From Antedon mediterranea (taxonomy: Eukaryota; Echinodermata; Crinoidea; Comatulida; Antedonidae): a DNA stretch of 64,000 nucleotides. Both the position numbers and the translations under genes were made by a program. Shown here in pieces: positions 33,895 through 45,727 of this stretch; position 1 is the stretch's first letter, and each line of letters starts with the position of its first letter. The DNA is taken from contig NC_092672.1 of assembly GCF_964355755.1 (NCBI RefSeq), positions 25,418,501 to 25,482,500 of the forward strand, written 5' to 3'. The notes beneath the pieces were generated by a model that saw only the letters and a program-made list of their open reading frames with translations, ran no database searches and was not told where the DNA came from.

Positions 33895-34294
33895 TTTATG
33901 AATTAAATGTTAGAATAATAATTAGTATTGTACGATCCAACAGCTTTTCAGACTGAGTTTCTATGTACGGTATGACGTTTTTCAATGATTCCTTGATGGC
34001 ATTTGCTACATAGTCAACTGGTTAACTTTAAGTTACAATTATTTGAAATATGCAAATGATGCCATGTCTTTTTTTTGCCTTTTATTTGTTTTAAACGTTT
34101 GGAAAAATTAATAAACAATATTATTTTTATAAATTATTAGTCAAAATGCTTTAAACCGATAGTGTTAAACTTTCTAGTGCAGATGACCAAGATTTATACA
34201 TTTCGTTAATGTTTAGTACAGTAGGCCTACATTATTTCAAACCTATTTATTTTTATAGGTGATGCTATGTATATACTATAAGTACAGGTTTCTA

Positions 34295-34407
34295 ATCACT
34301 CTGGTTTCTCTACATCACGCATAAATCTTTCGCCTTTTACTGAAGATTTCCGTGTAGAGGAACAACTAAACTCAATTTTTCTCAACACTTGTTTTGGTAC
34401 AAGGGTA
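34295..34407 (+). pseudogene. U5: U5 snRNA copy 14, 9-nt deletion
   Basis: 113 nt. The TTGAGTTTC segment before the Sm-like site is missing (CAACTAAACTCAATTT), removing the 3' strand of the basal stem. Also CTACATCAC and ACTGAAGAT. Twin of copy 16. The invariant loop remains. Confidence 0.8.
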
Positions 34408-34670
34408 TTTATTAATTAAATGTAAGAAAAATAATTAGTATTTTACGATCCGACAGCTTCTCAGACTAAGTTTCTTTGAAAAATTAATAAACATTATTAT
34501 TTTTATAAATTATTAGTCAAAATGCTTTAAACCGATAGTGTTAAACTTTCTAGTGCAGATGACCAAGATTTATACATTTCGTTAATGTTTAGTACGGTAG
34601 GCCTAAATTATTTCAAACCTATTTGTTTCGAAAGGTGATGCTATGTATATACTATAGGTACAGGTTTCTA

Positions 34671-34792
34671 ATCACTCTGGTTTCTCTGCATCACGCATAA
34701 ATCTTTCGCCTTTTACTAAAGATTTCCGTGTAGAGGAACAACTATTTAGTTTCAACTCAATTTTTCTCAACCCTTGTATTTGTACAAGGGTA
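34671..34792 (+). ncRNA. U5: U5 snRNA copy 15
   Basis: Same variant as copy 13 (TTTAGTTTC). The preceding spacer lacks the octamer region (RNA starts only 376 bp apart), so its distal element is missing. Confidence 0.83.
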
Positions 34793-35192
34793 TTTATGAA
34801 TTAAATGTTAGAATAATAATTAGTATTGTACGATCCAACAGCTTTTCAGACTGAGTTTCTATGTACGGTATGACGTTTTTCAATGATTCCTTGATGGCAT
34901 TTGCTACATAGTCAACTGGTTAACTTTAAGTTACAATTATTTGAAATATGAAAATGATGCCATGTCTTTTTTTTGCCTTTTATTTGTTTTAAACGTTTGG
35001 AAAAATTAATAAACAATATTATTTTTATAAATTATTAGTCAAAATGCTTTAAACCGATAGTGTTAAACTTTCTAGTGCAGATGACCAAGATTTATACATT
35101 TCGTTAATGTTTAGTACAGTAGGCCTACATTATTTCAAACCTATTTATTTTGATAGGTGATGCTATGTATATACTATAGGTACAGGTTTCTA

Positions 35193-35305
35193 ATCACTCT
35201 GGTTTCTCTACATCACGCATAAATCTTTCGCCTTTTACTGAAGATTTCCGTGTAGAGGAACAACTAAACTCAATTTTTCTCAACACTTGTTTTGGTACAA
35301 GGGTA
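35193..35305 (+). pseudogene. U5: U5 snRNA copy 16, 9-nt deletion
   Basis: Carries the same 9-nt deletion and substitutions as copy 14. Its distal octamer reads ATGAAAAT, a mutated form. Confidence 0.8.
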
Positions 35306-35554
35306 TTTATTAATTAAATGTAAGAAAAATAATTAGTATTTTACGATCCGACAGCTTCTCAGACTAAGTTTCTATGAAAAATTAATAAACATTATTATTT
35401 TTATAAATTATTAGTCAAAATGCTTTAAACCGATTGTGTTGAACTTTCTAGTGCAGATGAAACAAGATTTATACAGGTAGGTAGGCCTACATTATTTTAA
35501 ACCTATTTATTTCGATAGGTGATGCTATGTATATACTATAGGTACAGGTTTCTA

Positions 35555-35676
35555 ATCACTCTGGTTTCTCTGCATCACGCATAAATCTTTCGCCTTTTAC
35601 TAAAGATTTCCGTGTAGAGGAACAACTATTGAGTTTCAACTCAATTTTTCTCAACCCTTGTTTTTGTACAAGGGTA
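35555..35676 (+). ncRNA. U5: U5 snRNA copy 17
   Basis: Perfect consensus RNA, but the upstream spacer is shortened (362 bp between starts) and has lost the octamer block and part of the proximal region near 35455-35480. Confidence 0.88.
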
Positions 35677-36203
35677 TTTATTAATTAAATGTTAGAATAA
35701 TAATTAGTATTGTACGATCCGACAGCTTCTCAGACTAAGTTTCTATGTAGGGCTAAGATGTATTTTCAATCGAAACTTTATTTTATTATACCAGTTACTG
35801 TATGCCTAGAAAATAAATATTAATCCTGTAGTTTAAATACATTGAAATAAAAATTAATTTAAACAAAATATTCTATCATTTATTCCCTTGATCTTGGCAT
35901 TTGTGACACAGTGAAAGGCCATTGTCAACTTCACAATACAATTATTTGAAATATGCAAATGTGGCATGTCCTTTTTTGTCTTCTATTTGTTTAAAAAAAT
36001 AAAACTTTAGAAAAAGTAATAAACATTATTATTTTTACAAACTATTAGTCAAAATGTTTTAAACCGATAGTGGTAAACTTTCTAGTGCAGCTGGACCAAG
36101 AGTTATGCATTTCGTTAATGTTTAGTACGGTAGGTCTACATGAATTCAAACCTATTTATTTCGATAGGTGATGCAATGGATATACTATAGGTACAGGTTT
36201 CTA

Positions 36204-36325
36204 ATCACTCTGGTGTCTCTGCATCACGCATAAATCTTTCGCCTTTTACTAAAGATTTCCGTGTAGAGGAACAACTATTGAGTTTCAACTCAATTTTTCT
36301 CAACCCTTGTTTTCGTACAAGGGTA
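36204..36325 (+). ncRNA. U5: U5 snRNA copy 18
   Basis: Complete; GGTGTCTCTG subtype (T to G in the 5' internal-loop side). Preceded by a 649-bp long-type spacer. Confidence 0.88.
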
Positions 36326-36730
36326 TTTATGAATTAAACGTTAGAATAATAATTAGTATTGTACGATCCGACAGCTTCTCGGACTAAGTTTCTATGTAGG
36401 GCTATGGTGTTTTTGAATGATTCTTTGATCTTGGCATTTACTACATAGTCAACTGGTTAACTTTAAGTTACAATTATTTGAAATATGCAAATGATGGAAT
36501 GTCTTTTTTTTGCCTTTTATTTGTTTTAAAAGTTTAGAAAAATTAATAAACGTTATTATTTTTATAAATTATTAGTCAAAATGTTTTAAACCGATAGTGG
36601 TAAACTTTCTAGTGCAGATGGACCAAGAGTTATGCATTTCGGTAATGTTTAGTGCGGTAGGCCTACATTATTTCAAACCTATTTATTTCGATAGGTGATG
36701 CTATGTATATACTATAGGTACAGGTTTCTA

Positions 36731-36852
36731 ATTACTCTGGTTTCTCTGCATCACGCATAAATCGTTCGCCTTTTACTAAAGATTTCCGTGTAGAGGAACA
36801 ACTATTGAGTTTAAACTCAATTTTTCTCAACCCTTGTTTTCGTACAAGGGTA
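36731..36852 (+). ncRNA. U5: U5 snRNA copy 19
   Basis: ATCGTTCGCC loop-stem mismatch as in copy 5; GAGTTTAAACTC in the pre-Sm region. Confidence 0.86.
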
Positions 36853-37249
36853 TTTATGAATTAAATGTTAGAATAATAATTAGTATTGTACGATCCGATA
36901 GCTTTTCAGACTGAGTTTCAATGTACGGTATGATGTTTTTCAATGATTCCTTGATCTTCGCATTTGCAACATATAGTCAACTGGTTAACTTTAAGTTACA
37001 ATTATTTGAAATATGCAAATGATGCCATGTCTTTTTTTTGCCTTTTATTTGTTTTAAAAGTTTGGAAAAATTAATAAACATAATTATTTTATAAATTATA
37101 AGTAAAAATGCTTTAAACCGATATTGTTAAACTTTCTAGTACAGATGAACCAAGCTTTCTACATTTCGTTAATGTTTAGGCCTACATTATTTCAAACCTA
37201 TTTATTTCGATAGGTGATGCTATGTATATACTATAGGTACAGGTTTCTA

Positions 37250-37371
37250 ATTACTCTAGTTTCTCTGCATCACGCATAAATCTTTCGCCTTTTACTAAAG
37301 ATTTCCGTGTAAAGGAACAACTATTGAGTTTCAACTCAATTTTTCTCAACCCTTGTATTTGTACAAGGGTA
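37250..37371 (+). ncRNA. U5: U5 snRNA copy 20
   Basis: CTCTAG subtype with GTAAAGGAAC. Upstream the AGGCCTA site lacks the preceding TACGGT (TTTAGGCCTACATT). Confidence 0.87.
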
Positions 37372-37767
37372 TTTATGAATTAAATGTTAGAATAATAATT
37401 AGTATTGTACAATCCGACAGCTTTTCAGACTGAGTTTCTATGTACGGTAGGATGTTTTTCAATGATTACTTGATCTTGACATTTGCTACATAGTCAACTG
37501 GTTAACTTTAAGTTAAAATTATTTGAAATATGCAAATGATGGCATGTCTTTTTTTTGCCTTTTATTTGTTTTAAAAGTTTGGAAAAATTAATAAACATTA
37601 TTATTTTTAAAAATTATAAGTAAAAATGCTTTAAACCGATATTGTTAAACTTTCTAGTACAGATGAACCAAGCTTTCTACATTTCGTTAATGTTTAGGCC
37701 TACATTATTTCAAACCTATTTATTTCGATAGGTGATGCAATGGATATACTATAGGTACAGGTTTCTA

Positions 37768-37889
37768 ATTACTCTAGTTTCTCTGCATCACGCATAAATC
37801 TTTCGCCTTTTACTAAAGATTTCCTTGTAGAGGAACGACTATTGTGTTTCAACTCAATTTTTCTCAACTCTTGTTTTTGTACAAGGGTA
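37768..37889 (+). ncRNA. U5: U5 snRNA copy 21
   Basis: CTCTAG subtype with TTTCCTTG and ACGACTATTGTG, so two stems are weakened. Confidence 0.84.
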
Positions 37890-38293
37890 TTTATGAATTA
37901 AATGTTTGAATAATAATTAGTATTGTACGATCCGACAGCTTTTCAGACTGAGTTTCTATGTACGGTATGACGTTCTTCAATGATTTCTTGATCTTGGCAT
38001 TGTCTACACAGTCAACTGGTTAACTGTAAGTTACAATTATTTGAAATATGCAAATGATGGCATGTCTTTTTTTTTGCCTTTTATTTGTTTTAAAAGTTTG
38101 GAAAATTAATAAACAATATTATTTTTATAAATTATTAGTCAAAATGCTTTAAACCGATAGTGTTAAACTTTCTAGTGCAGATGGACCAAGATGTATACAT
38201 TTCGTTAATGCTTAGTACGGTAGGCCTAGATTATTTAAAACCTATTTATTTCGATAGGTGATGCTATGTATATACTATAGGTACAGGTTTCTA

Positions 38294-38415
38294 ATTACTC
38301 TGGTTTCTCTGCATCACGCACAAATCTTTCGCCTTTTACTAAAGATTTCCTTGTAGAGGAACAACTATTGAGTTTCAACTCAATTTTTCTCAACCCTTGT
38401 ATTTGTACAAGGGTA
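38294..38415 (+). ncRNA. U5: U5 snRNA copy 22
   Basis: CACGCACAAATC in the internal loop and TTTCCTTG opposite; otherwise consensus. Confidence 0.86.
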
Positions 38416-38810
38416 TTTATGAATTAAATGTTAGAATAATAATTAGTATTGTACGATCCGACATCTTTTCAGACTGAGTTTCTATGTACGGTATGATGTT
38501 TTTCAATGATTTCTTGATCCTGGCATTTGCTACATAGTCAACTGGTTAACTTTAAGTTACAATTATTTGAAATATGCAAATGATGGCATGTATTTCTTTT
38601 GCCTTTTATTTGATTTAAAAGTTTGGAAAAATTAATAAACAATATTATTTTTATAAATTATAAGTAAAAATGCTTTAAACCGATATTGTTTAACTTTCTA
38701 GTGCAGATGACCAAGATTTATACATTTCGTTAATGTTTAGGCCTACATTATTTCAAACCTATTTATTTCGATAGGTGATGCAATGGATATACTATAGGTA
38801 CAGGTTTCTA

Positions 38811-38932
38811 ATTACTCTAGTTTCTCTGCATCACGCATAAATCTTTCGCCTTTTACTAAAGATTTCCGTGTAGAGGAACGACTATTGTGTTTCAACTCAA
38901 TTTTTCTCAACTCCTGTTTTTGTACAAGGGTA
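38811..38932 (+). ncRNA. U5: U5 snRNA copy 23
   Basis: CTCTAG subtype with ACGACTATTGTG and CTCCTG 3' hairpin; like copy 12. Confidence 0.85.
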
Positions 38933-39336
38933 TTTATGAAATAAATGTTAGAATAATAATTAGTATTGTACGATCCGACAGCTTTTCAGACTGAGTTTCT
39001 ATGTACGGTATGATGTTTTTCAATGATTTCTTGATCTTGGCATTTACTACATAGTCAACTGGTTAACTTTAAGTTACAATTATTTGAAATATGCAAATTA
39101 TGGAATGTCTTTTTTTTGCCTTTTATTTGTTTTAAAAGTTTAGAAAAATTAATAAACGTTATTATTTTTATAAATTATTAGTCAAAATGTTTTAAACCGA
39201 TAGTGGTAAACTTTCTAGTGCAGATGGACCAAGAGTTATGCATTTCGTTAATGTTTAGTACGGTAGGCCTACATTATTTCAAACCTATTTATTTCGATAG
39301 GTGATGCTATGTATATACTATAGGTACAGGTTTCTA

Positions 39337-39458
39337 ATTACTCTAGTTTCTCTGCATCACGCATAAATCTTTCGCCTTTTACTAAAGATTTCCGTGTAGA
39401 GGAACAACTATTGAGTTTCAACTCAATTTTTCTCAACTCTTGTTTGTGTACAAGGGTA
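39337..39458 (+). ncRNA. U5: U5 snRNA copy 24
   Basis: CTCTAG subtype, otherwise consensus; downstream box reads AGTAATGTGCGATCC rather than AGTATTGTACGATCC. Confidence 0.88.
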
Positions 39459-39861
39459 TTTATGAATTAAATGTTAGAATAATAATTAGTAATGTGCGAT
39501 CCGACAGCTTTTCAGACTGAGTTTCTATGTACGGTATGATGTTTTTCAATGATTTCTTGATCCTGGCATTTGCTACATAGTCAACTGGTTAACTTTAAGT
39601 TACAATTGTTTGAAATATGCAAATGATGGCATGTGTTTTTTTTGCCTTTTATTTGTTTTAAAAGTTTGGAAAAATTATTAAACATTATTATTTTTAAAAA
39701 TTATAAGTAAAAATGCTTTAAACCGATATTGTTAAACTTTCTAGTACAGATGACCAAGCTTTATACATTTCGTTAATGTTTAGTACGGTAGGCCTACATT
39801 ATCTCAAACCTATTTGTTTCAAAAGGTGATGCTATGTATATACTATAGGTACAGATTTCTA

Positions 39862-39983
39862 ATCAGTCTTGTTTCTCTGCATCACGCATAAATCTTTCGC
39901 CTTTTACTAAAGATTTCCGTGTAAAGGAACAACTATTGAGTTTCAACTCAATTTTTCTCAACCCTTGTATTTGTACAAGGGTA
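39862..39983 (+). ncRNA. U5: U5 snRNA copy 25
   Basis: 5' end ATCAGTCTTG departs from ACTCTGG at two bases, which would disturb the basal stem; GTAAAGGAAC also present. Confidence 0.82.
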
Positions 39984-40379
39984 TTTATGAATTAAATGTT
40001 AGAATAATAATTAGTATTGTACGATCCGACAGGTTTTCAGACTGTGTTTCTATGTACGGTAGGATGTTTTTCAATGATTACTTGATCTTGACATTTGCTA
40101 CATAGTCAACTGGTTAACTTTAAGTTAAAATTATTTGAAATATGCAAATGATGGCATGTCTTTTTTTTGCCTTTTATTTGTTTTAAAAGTTTGGAAAAAT
40201 TAATAAACATTATTATTTTTAAAAATTATAAGTAAAAATGCTTTAAACCGATATTGTTAAACTTTCTAGAACAGATGAACCAAGCTTTCTACATTTCGTT
40301 AATGTTTAGGCCTACATTATTTCAAACCTATTTATTTCGATAGGTGACGCAATGGATATACTATAGGTACAGGTTTCTA

Positions 40380-40501
40380 ATTACTCTAGTTTCTCTGCAT
40401 CACGCATAAATCTTTCGCCTTTTACTAAAGATTTCCGTGTAGAGGAACGACTATTGTGTTTCAACTCGATTTTTCTCAACTCTTGTTTTTGTACAAGGGT
40501 A
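40380..40501 (+). ncRNA. U5: U5 snRNA copy 26
   Basis: CTCTAG subtype with ACGACTATTGTG; the base before the Sm-like T-run is changed (CTCGATTTTTCT). Confidence 0.84.
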
Positions 40502-40905
40502 TTTATGAATTAAATGTTAGAATAATAATTAGTATTGTACGATCCGACAGCTTTTCAGACTGAGTTTCTATGTACGGTATGACGTTCTTCAATGATTTCT
40601 TGAACTTGGCATTGTCTACACAGTCAACTGGTTAACTGTAAGTTACAATTATTTGAAATATGCAAATGATGGCATGTCTTTTTTTTTGCCTTTTATTTGT
40701 TTTAAAAGTTTGGAAAATTAATAAACAATATTATTTTTATAAATTATTAGTCAAAATGCTTTAAACCGATAGTGTTAAACTTTCTAGTGCAGATGGACCA
40801 AGATGTATACATTTCGTTAATGCTTAGTACGGTAGGCCTAGATTATTTAAAACCTATTTATTTCGATAGGTGATGCTATGTATATACTATAGGTACATGT
40901 TTCTA

Positions 40906-41027
40906 ATTACTCTGGTTTCTCTGCATCACGCATAAATCTTTCGCCTTTTACTAAAGATTTCCGTGTAGAGGAACAACTATTGAGTTTCAACTCAATTTTT
41001 CTCAACCCTTGTTTTCGTACAAGGGTA
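40906..41027 (+). ncRNA. U5: U5 snRNA copy 27
   Basis: Consensus body, 5' ATTACTCTGG. Followed by a long-type (649-bp) spacer. Confidence 0.9.
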
Positions 41028-41554
41028 TTTATTAATTAAATGTTAGAATAATAATTAGTATTGTACGATCCGACAGCTTCTCAGACTAAGTTTCTATGTA
41101 GGGCTATGATGTATTTTCAATCGAAACTTTATTTTATAATACCAGTTACTGTATGCCTAGAAAATAAATATTAATCATGTAGTTTAAATACATTGAAATA
41201 AAAATTAATTTAAACAAAATATTCTATCATTTATTCCCTTGATCTTGGCATTTGTGACACAGTGAAAGGCCATTGTCAACTTCACAATACAATTATTTGA
41301 AATATGCAAATGTGGCATGTCCTTTTTTGTCTTCTATTTGTTAAAAAAAATAAAACTTTAGAAAAATTAATAAACATTATTATTTTTACAAACTATTAGT
41401 CAAAATGTTTAAAACCGATAGTGGTAAACTTTCTAGTGCAGCTGGACCAAGAGTTATGCATTTCGTTAATGTTTAGTACGGTAGGTCTACATGAATTCAA
41501 ACCTATTTATTTCGATAGGTGATGCAATGGATATACTATAGGTACAGGTTTTTA

Positions 41555-41676
41555 ATCACTCTGGTGTCTCTGCATCACGCATAAATCTTTCGCCTTTTAC
41601 TAAAGATTTCCGTGTAGAGGAACAACTATTGAGTTTCAACTCAATTTTTCTCAACCCTTGTTTTCGTACAAGGGTA
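41555..41676 (+). ncRNA. U5: U5 snRNA copy 28
   Basis: GGTGTCTCTG subtype; first member of the regular long/short alternation. Confidence 0.88.
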
Positions 41677-42081
41677 TTTATGAATTAAACGTTAGAATAA
41701 TAATTAGTATTGTACGATCCGACAGCTTCTCAGACTAAGTTTCTATGTAGGGCTATGGTGTTTTTGAATGATTCTTTGATCTTGGCATTTACTACATAGT
41801 CAACTGGTTAACTTTAAGTTACAATTATTTGAAATATGCAAATGATGGAATGTCTTTTTTTTGCCTTTTATTTGTTTTAAAAGTTTAGAAAAATTAATAA
41901 ACGTTATTATTTTTATAAATTATTAGTCAAAATGTTTTAAACCGATAGTGGTAAACTTTCTAGTGCAGATGGACCAAGAGTTATGCATTTCGTTAATGTT
42001 TAGTACGGTAGGCCTACATTATTTCAAACCTATTTATTTCGATAGGTGATGCTATGTATATACTATAGGTACAGGTTTCTA

Positions 42082-42203
42082 ATTACTCTGGTTTCTCTAC
42101 ATCACGCATAAATCTTTCGCCTTTTACTAAAGATTTCCGTGTAGAGGAACAACTATTGAGTTTCAACTCAATTTTTCTCAACCCTTGTTTTGGTACAAGG
42201 GTA
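42082..42203 (+). ncRNA. U5: U5 snRNA copy 29
   Basis: CTACATCAC change; 3' hairpin loop TTTTGGT. Confidence 0.88.
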
Positions 42204-42731
42204 TTTATGAATTAAATGTTAGAATAATAATTAGTATTGTACGATCCGACAGCTTCTCAGACTAAGTTTCTATGTAGGGCTATGATGTATTTTCAATCGA
42301 AACTTTATTTTATTATACAAGTTACTGTATGCCTAGAAAATAAATATTAATCCTGTAGTTTAAATACATTGAAATAAAAATTAATTTAAACAAAATATTC
42401 TATCATTTATTCCCTTGATCTTGGCATTTGTGACACAGTGAAAGGCCATTGTCAACTTCACAATACAATTATTTGAAATATGCAAATGTGGCATGTCCTT
42501 TTTTGTCTTCTATTTGTTTAAAAAAAATAAAACTTTAGAAAAATTAATAAACATTATTATTTTTACAAACTATTAGTCAAAATGTTTTATACCGATAGTG
42601 GCAAACTTTCTAGTGCAGCTGGACCAAGAGTTATGCATTTCGTTAATGTTTAGTACGGTAGGTCTACATGAATTCAAACCTATTTATTTCGATAGGTGAT
42701 GCAATGGATATACTATAGGTACAGGTTTCTA

Positions 42732-42853
42732 ATTACTCTAGTTTCTCTGCATCACGCATAAATCTTTCGCCTTTTACTAAAGATTTCTGTGTAGAGGAAC
42801 GACTATTGTGTTTCAACTCAATTTTTCTCAACTCTTGTTTTTGTACAAGGGTA
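42732..42853 (+). ncRNA. U5: U5 snRNA copy 30
   Basis: CTCTAG subtype, TTTCTGTG and ACGACTATTGTG. Confidence 0.85.
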
Positions 42854-43256
42854 TTTATGAATTAAATGTTAGAATAATAATTAGTATTGTACGATCCGAC
42901 AGCTTTTCAGACTGAGTTTCTATGTACGGTATGACGTTCTTCAATGATTTCTTGATCTTGGCATTGTCTACACAGTCAACTGGTTAACTGTAAGTTACAA
43001 TTATTTGAAATATGCAAATAATGGCATGTCTTTTTTTTGCCTTTTATTTGTTTTAAAAGTTTGGAAAATTAATAAACAATATTATTTTTATAAATTATTA
43101 GTCAAAATGCTTTAAACCGATAGTGTTAAACTTTCTAGTGCAGATGGACCAAGATGTATACATTTCGTTAATGCTTAGTACGGTAGGCCTAGATTATTTA
43201 AAACCTATTTATTTCGATAGGTGATGCTATGTATATACTATAGGTACAGGTTTCTA

Positions 43257-43378
43257 ATTACTCTGGTTTCTCTGCATCACGCATAAATCTTTCGCCTTTT
43301 ACTAAAGATTTCCGTGTAGAGGAACAACTATTGAGTTTCAACTCAATTTTTCTCAACCCTTGTTTTCATACAAGGGTA
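43257..43378 (+). ncRNA. U5: U5 snRNA copy 31
   Basis: Consensus body; 3' hairpin loop TTTTCAT. Confidence 0.9.
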
Positions 43379-43904
43379 TTTATTAATTAAATGTTAGAAT
43401 AATAATTAGTATTGTACGATCCGACAGCTTCTCAGACTAAGTTTCTATGTAGGGCTATGATGTATTTTCAATCGAAACTTTATTTTATAATACCAGTTAC
43501 TGTATGCCTAAAAAATAAATATTAATCATGTAGTTTAAATACATTGAAATAAAAATTAATTTAAACAAAATATTCTATCATTTATTCCCTTGATCTTGGC
43601 ATTTGTGACACAGTGAAAGGCCATTGTCAACTTCACAATACAATTATTTGAAATATGAAAATGTGGCATGTCCTTTTTTGTCTTCTATTTGTTTAAAAAA
43701 ATAAAACTTTAGAAAAATTATAAACATTATTATTTTTACAAACTATTAGTCAAAATGTTTAAAACCGATAGTGGTAAACTTTCTAGTGCAGCTGGACCAA
43801 GAGTTATGCATTTCGTTAATGTTTAGTACGGTAGGTCTACATGAATTCAAACCTATTTATTTCGATAGGTGATGCAATGGATATACTATAGGTACAGGTT
43901 TCTA

Positions 43905-44026
43905 ATCACTCTGGTGTCTCTGCATCACGCATAAATCTTTCGCCTTTTACTAAAGATTTCCGTGTAGAGGAACAACTATTGAGTTTCAACTCAATTTTTC
44001 TCAACCCTTGTTTTCGTACAAGGGTA
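43905..44026 (+). ncRNA. U5: U5 snRNA copy 32
   Basis: GGTGTCTCTG subtype. In the long spacer before it the octamer is ATGAAAAT, so its distal element is mutated. Confidence 0.87.
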
Positions 44027-44431
44027 TTTATGAATTAAACGTTAGAATAATAATTAGTATTGTACGATCCGACAGCTTCTCAGACTAAGTTTCTATGTAG
44101 GGCTATGGTGTTTTTGAATGATTCTTTGATCTTGGCATTTACTACATAGTCAACTGGTTAACTTTAAGTTACAATTATTTGAAATATGCAAATGATGGAA
44201 TGTCTTTTTTTTGCCTTTTATTTGTTTTAAAAGTTTAGAAAAATTAATAAACGTTATTATTTTTATAAATTATTAGTCAAAATGTTTTAAACCGATAGTG
44301 GTAAACTTTCTACTGCAGATGGACCAAGAGTTATGCATTTCGTTAATGTTTAGTACGGTAGGCCTACATTATTTCAAACCTATTTATTTCGATAGGTGAT
44401 GCTATGTATATACTATAGGTACAGGTTTCTA

Positions 44432-44553
44432 ATCACTCTGGTGTCTCTGCATCACGCATAAATCTTTCGCCTTTTACTAAAGATTTCCGTGTAGAGGAAC
44501 AACTATTGAGTTTCAACTCAATTTTTCTCAACCCTTGTTTTGGTACAAGGGTA
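44432..44553 (+). ncRNA. U5: U5 snRNA copy 33
   Basis: GGTGTCTCTG subtype combined with the TTTTGGT hairpin loop of copy 29, suggesting exchange between units. Confidence 0.88.
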
Positions 44554-45080
44554 TTTATGAATTAAATGTTAGAATAATAATTAGTATTGTACGATCCGAC
44601 AGCTTCTCAGACTAAGTTTCTATGTAGGGCTATGATGTATTTTCAATCGAAACTTTATTTTATTATACAAGTTACTGTATGCCTAGAAAATAAATATTAA
44701 TCCTGTAGTTTAAATACATTGAAATAAAAATTAATTTAAACAAAATATTCTATCATTTATTCCCTTGATCTTGGCATTTGTGACACAGTGAAAGGCCATT
44801 GTCAACTTCACAATACAATTATTTGAAATATGCAAATGTGGCATGTCCTTTTTGGTCTTCTATTTGTTTAAAAAAATAAAACTTTAGAAAAATTAATAAA
44901 CATTATTATTTTTACAAACTATTAGTCAAAATGTTTTATACCGATAGTGGCAAACTTTCTAGTGCAGCTGGACCAAGAGTTATGCATTTCGTTAATGTTT
45001 ATTACGGTAGGTCTACATGAATTCAAACCTATTTATTTCGATAGGTGATGCAATGGATATACTATAGGTACAGGTTTTTA

Positions 45081-45202
45081 ATTACTCTAGTTTCTCTGCA
45101 TCACGCATAAATCTTTCGCCTTTTACTAAAGATTTCCGTGTAGAGGAACAACTATTGAGTTTCAACTCAATTTTTCTCAACTCTTGTATTTGTACAAGGG
45201 TA
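45081..45202 (+). ncRNA. U5: U5 snRNA copy 34
   Basis: CTCTAG subtype with consensus pre-Sm region; proximal sequence reads ATTACGGTAGG. Confidence 0.87.
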
Positions 45203-45605
45203 TTTATGAATTAAATGTTAGAATAATAATTAGTATTGTACGATCCGACATCTTTTCAGACTGAGTTTCTATGTACGGTATGATGTTTTTCAATGATTTC
45301 TTGATCCTGGCATTTGCTACATAGTCAACTGGTTAACTGTAAGTTACAATTATTTGAAATATGCAAATGATGGCATGTATTTTTTTTGCCTTTTATTTGA
45401 TTTAAAAGTTTGGAAAAATTAATAAACAATATTATTTTTATAAATTATTAGTCAAAATGCTTTAAACCGATAGTGTTAAACTTTCTAGTGCAGATGACCA
45501 AGATTTATACATTTCGTTAATGTTTATTACGGTAGGCCTACATTATTTCAAACCTATTTGTTTCGAAAGGCGATGCTATGTATATACTATAGGTACAGGT
45601 TTCTA

Positions 45606-45727
45606 ATCACTCTGGTTTCTCTGAATCACGCATAAATCTTTCGCCTTTTACTAAAGATTTTCGTGTAGAGGAACAATTATTGAGTTTCAACTCAATTTTT
45701 CTCAACCCTTGTATTTGTACAAGGGTA
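45606..45727 (+). ncRNA. U5: U5 snRNA copy 35
   Basis: Last full copy. CTGAATCAC, ATTTTCGTG and CAATTATTG show edge divergence; the invariant loop and Sm-like site are intact. Confidence 0.85.
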
